Source: Flammeovirgaceae bacterium UBA5008
GTDB taxonomy: Bacteria > Bacteroidota > Bacteroidia > Cytophagales > Cyclobacteriaceae
Length of the DNA stretch: 6,808 bases
Direction of reading: 5' to 3'
NCBI GenBank assembly: GCA_002398365.1
Contig: DGYK01000014.1
Location: 39,386-46,193 of the forward strand
Positions within the stretch are counted from its first letter, which is position 1, and each line of letters opens with the position of its first letter. Positions 5,997 through 6,808 of this stretch are shown here, piece by piece. The notes under the pieces were generated by a model that ran no database searches, was not told where the DNA came from, and was given only the letters and a program-made list of their open reading frames with translations. The translations under genes were made by a program, and so were the position numbers.

Positions 5997-6332
5997 CTAA
6001 ATCTTTGGGTGCCTAACTCTCATTTTTCTCTTCTTACGGATCTTTCGTTCTAACTCGTATGCCTCAATAGGAGTTAAATTAGTGGCACTTCGCAAGGGTT
6101 CAATTAAATACAATTCCCGAAGCATTCGCAAAACACGAATAAACGTATGCAAAGTTGCTCCTTTACCAGACTCCAATCGAATGATAGATGCTCGATCAAG
6201 GCAAGTTTGCCTAGCAAGTTCTTCTTGAGTGATGCTAAGATTAATTCTCTTTCGCTTCAGAGACTCCCCTATCATTGATAGAATCATAGGGTCTGAATAT
6301 ACTTCGATATTATTGTTGCTAAAATCACTCAT
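5997..6332 (-). CDS. HipB-like Xre-family transcriptional regulator (orphan antitoxin-type)
   Basis: A 111-aa DNA-binding protein. A Cro/C1-type helix-turn-helix spans about residues 17-73: IGESLKRKRINLSITQEELARQ, then the recognition part LDRASIIRLESGKGATLHTFIRVLRML. The GKG-x-TL-x-xFIRVLR-x-L ending followed by ELYLIEPL and a basic tail (ERKIRKKRKMRVRHPK) resembles the HipB-like antitoxins that sit beside HipA-type kinases in Bacteroidota. No hipA gene is present in the window: the next gene downstream is an unrelated 159-aa protein 179 bp away, and upstream is a broken gene. The ATG at 6332 is preferred because an inverted repeat lies 19 bp upstream of it, placed well for self-repression. 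A phage- or island-borne regulator is the alternative reading. Confidence 0.85.
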   Translation of the reverse strand: MSDFSNNNIEVYSDPMILSMIGESLKRKRINLSITQEELARQTCLDRASIIRLESGKGATLHTFIRVLRMLRELYLIEPLRSATNLTPIEAYELERKIRKKRKMRVRHPKI

Positions 6333-6351
6333 AAAGCCTTAAAATAAGCTA

Positions 6352-6375
6352 TAATGATGTAAATATACAACATTA
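6352..6375. promoter_or_regulatory. Dyad operator upstream of the HipB-like regulator
   Basis: On the plus strand the arm TAATGATGTA (6352-6361) is followed by the spacer AATA and the arm TACAACATTA (6366-6375). The reverse complement of the second arm is TAATGTTGTA, so 9 of 10 positions pair. The centre reads TATATTTA on the minus strand, close to the Bacteroidota -7 consensus TAnnTTTG, so the dyad may overlap the promoter. It lies 19 bp before the regulator's ATG, as expected for an autorepression site of an Xre/HipB dimer. Confidence 0.55.
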
Positions 6376-6398
6376 AAATTACTTATTTCTATTACGAT

Positions 6399-6808
6399 CT
6401 AACAAACTGGATAGTTGGCATGAACCATAAGCGGGAGTCGCGCTGTCACAGTAGATATCCACTCAATTGTATTTTGATGATCAAAAGGTGAATGATGCAA
6501 CACTATTTCTATCAGTTTAAACTTAGTTTGTGGTAAAATAGGTTCATATCTGGACGGCCAATACTTAGCAAATGATGAATAATTGTCTATCAATTCTCAA
6601 ACTGTATTGGCAGCAGAAATTTCTACTATATTGTCAATCTTTCTCCTAATACCCTCTGGTCGGTCGACAACAATTTTGTCTGGTAACCGAACTTTTATAT
6701 TCACATGGTTTGCAAATACAGATCCAACATTCAAAACATACACAACAAGAGTTTTAAAATCATTGGTAAGCTCAAAAGACAATTCAAGTTTAGGATATTT
6801 TTGACGAT
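6399..6808 (-). pseudogene. 3' part of an unrecognised gene interrupted by an in-frame TGA; 5' end beyond window
   Basis: Reading leftwards from the right edge, one frame is open from 6806 to a TGA at 6597-6599. The same frame then continues without another stop to 6399-6401. The first segment (YPKLELSFELTNDFKTLVVYVLNVGSVFA and onwards) looks like beta-rich protein of the kind found in C-terminal domains. The second (NYSSFAKYWPSRYEPILPQ and onwards to HANYPVC) also reads like real protein, so the TGA appears to be a nonsense mutation: TGG or CGA would restore Trp or Arg. Alternatives are a sequencing error, or a genuine stop with chance coding-like sequence behind it. The function is not recognised. 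It lies on the same strand as, and 66 bp upstream of, the HipB-like regulator gene. Confidence 0.6.

Noticed and set aside
5994..6010. ACCC/GGGT inverted repeat at the end of the HipB-like gene, considered as a terminator.
   Set aside because: Short, mismatched stem overlapping coding sequence, with no T-run on the minus strand after it.
6583..6804. A 73-codon plus-strand frame near the right edge.
   Set aside because: Antisense to the interrupted minus-strand gene, whose translation reads more like protein on both sides of the TGA.

Overview
The window reads as chromosomal accessory DNA from a member of the Bacteroidota, most likely a Cytophagales or Chitinophagales relative. This is inferred from the AT-rich composition, the mostly missing Shine-Dalgarno sites with A/T-rich leaders, the HisKA_3-type kinase paired with a LuxR-type regulator, and a HipB-like regulator of a kind common in that phylum. 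No rRNA, tRNA, CRISPR array or transposase is visible.

Left part (1-2008, minus strand): a compact three-gene operon read leftwards. In order of transcription it holds a small ThsB-like TIR protein (1571-2008), a second and different TIR protein (965-1558), and a caspase-like (metacaspase-type, C14) protease that starts on a GTG overlapping the TIR stop codon and runs off the left edge (1-968). TIR plus caspase is the architecture of the recently described caspase-type (type IV) Thoeris anti-phage system, in which a TIR enzyme makes a nucleotide signal from NAD that switches on a caspase-like protease. The two dissimilar TIR genes make this locus a candidate variant. It is the most interesting content of the window.

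Middle part (2196-4801, plus strand): a four-gene operon divergent from the TIR/caspase operon. It encodes a 137-aa protein of unknown function ending in a CPPKC motif, a stand-alone seven-helix membrane protein, a one-helix sensor histidine kinase with a degenerate HDxxxQ box, and a NarL/LuxR-type response regulator. The last three genes overlap, so a split membrane receptor, kinase and regulator are probably made together. The 187-bp gap between the two operons must hold both promoters.

Right part (4802-6808): a sparsely coding stretch with one possible 64-aa protein (4985-5179, plus). It is followed on the minus strand by an unrecognised helical 159-aa protein (5338-5817), an orphan HipB-like Xre regulator (5997-6332) with a near-perfect 10-bp dyad just upstream, and the 3' end of an unrecognised gene interrupted by an in-frame TGA (6399-6808). 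The solitary regulator without a HipA partner, the broken gene and the loose spacing suggest a decaying accessory region.
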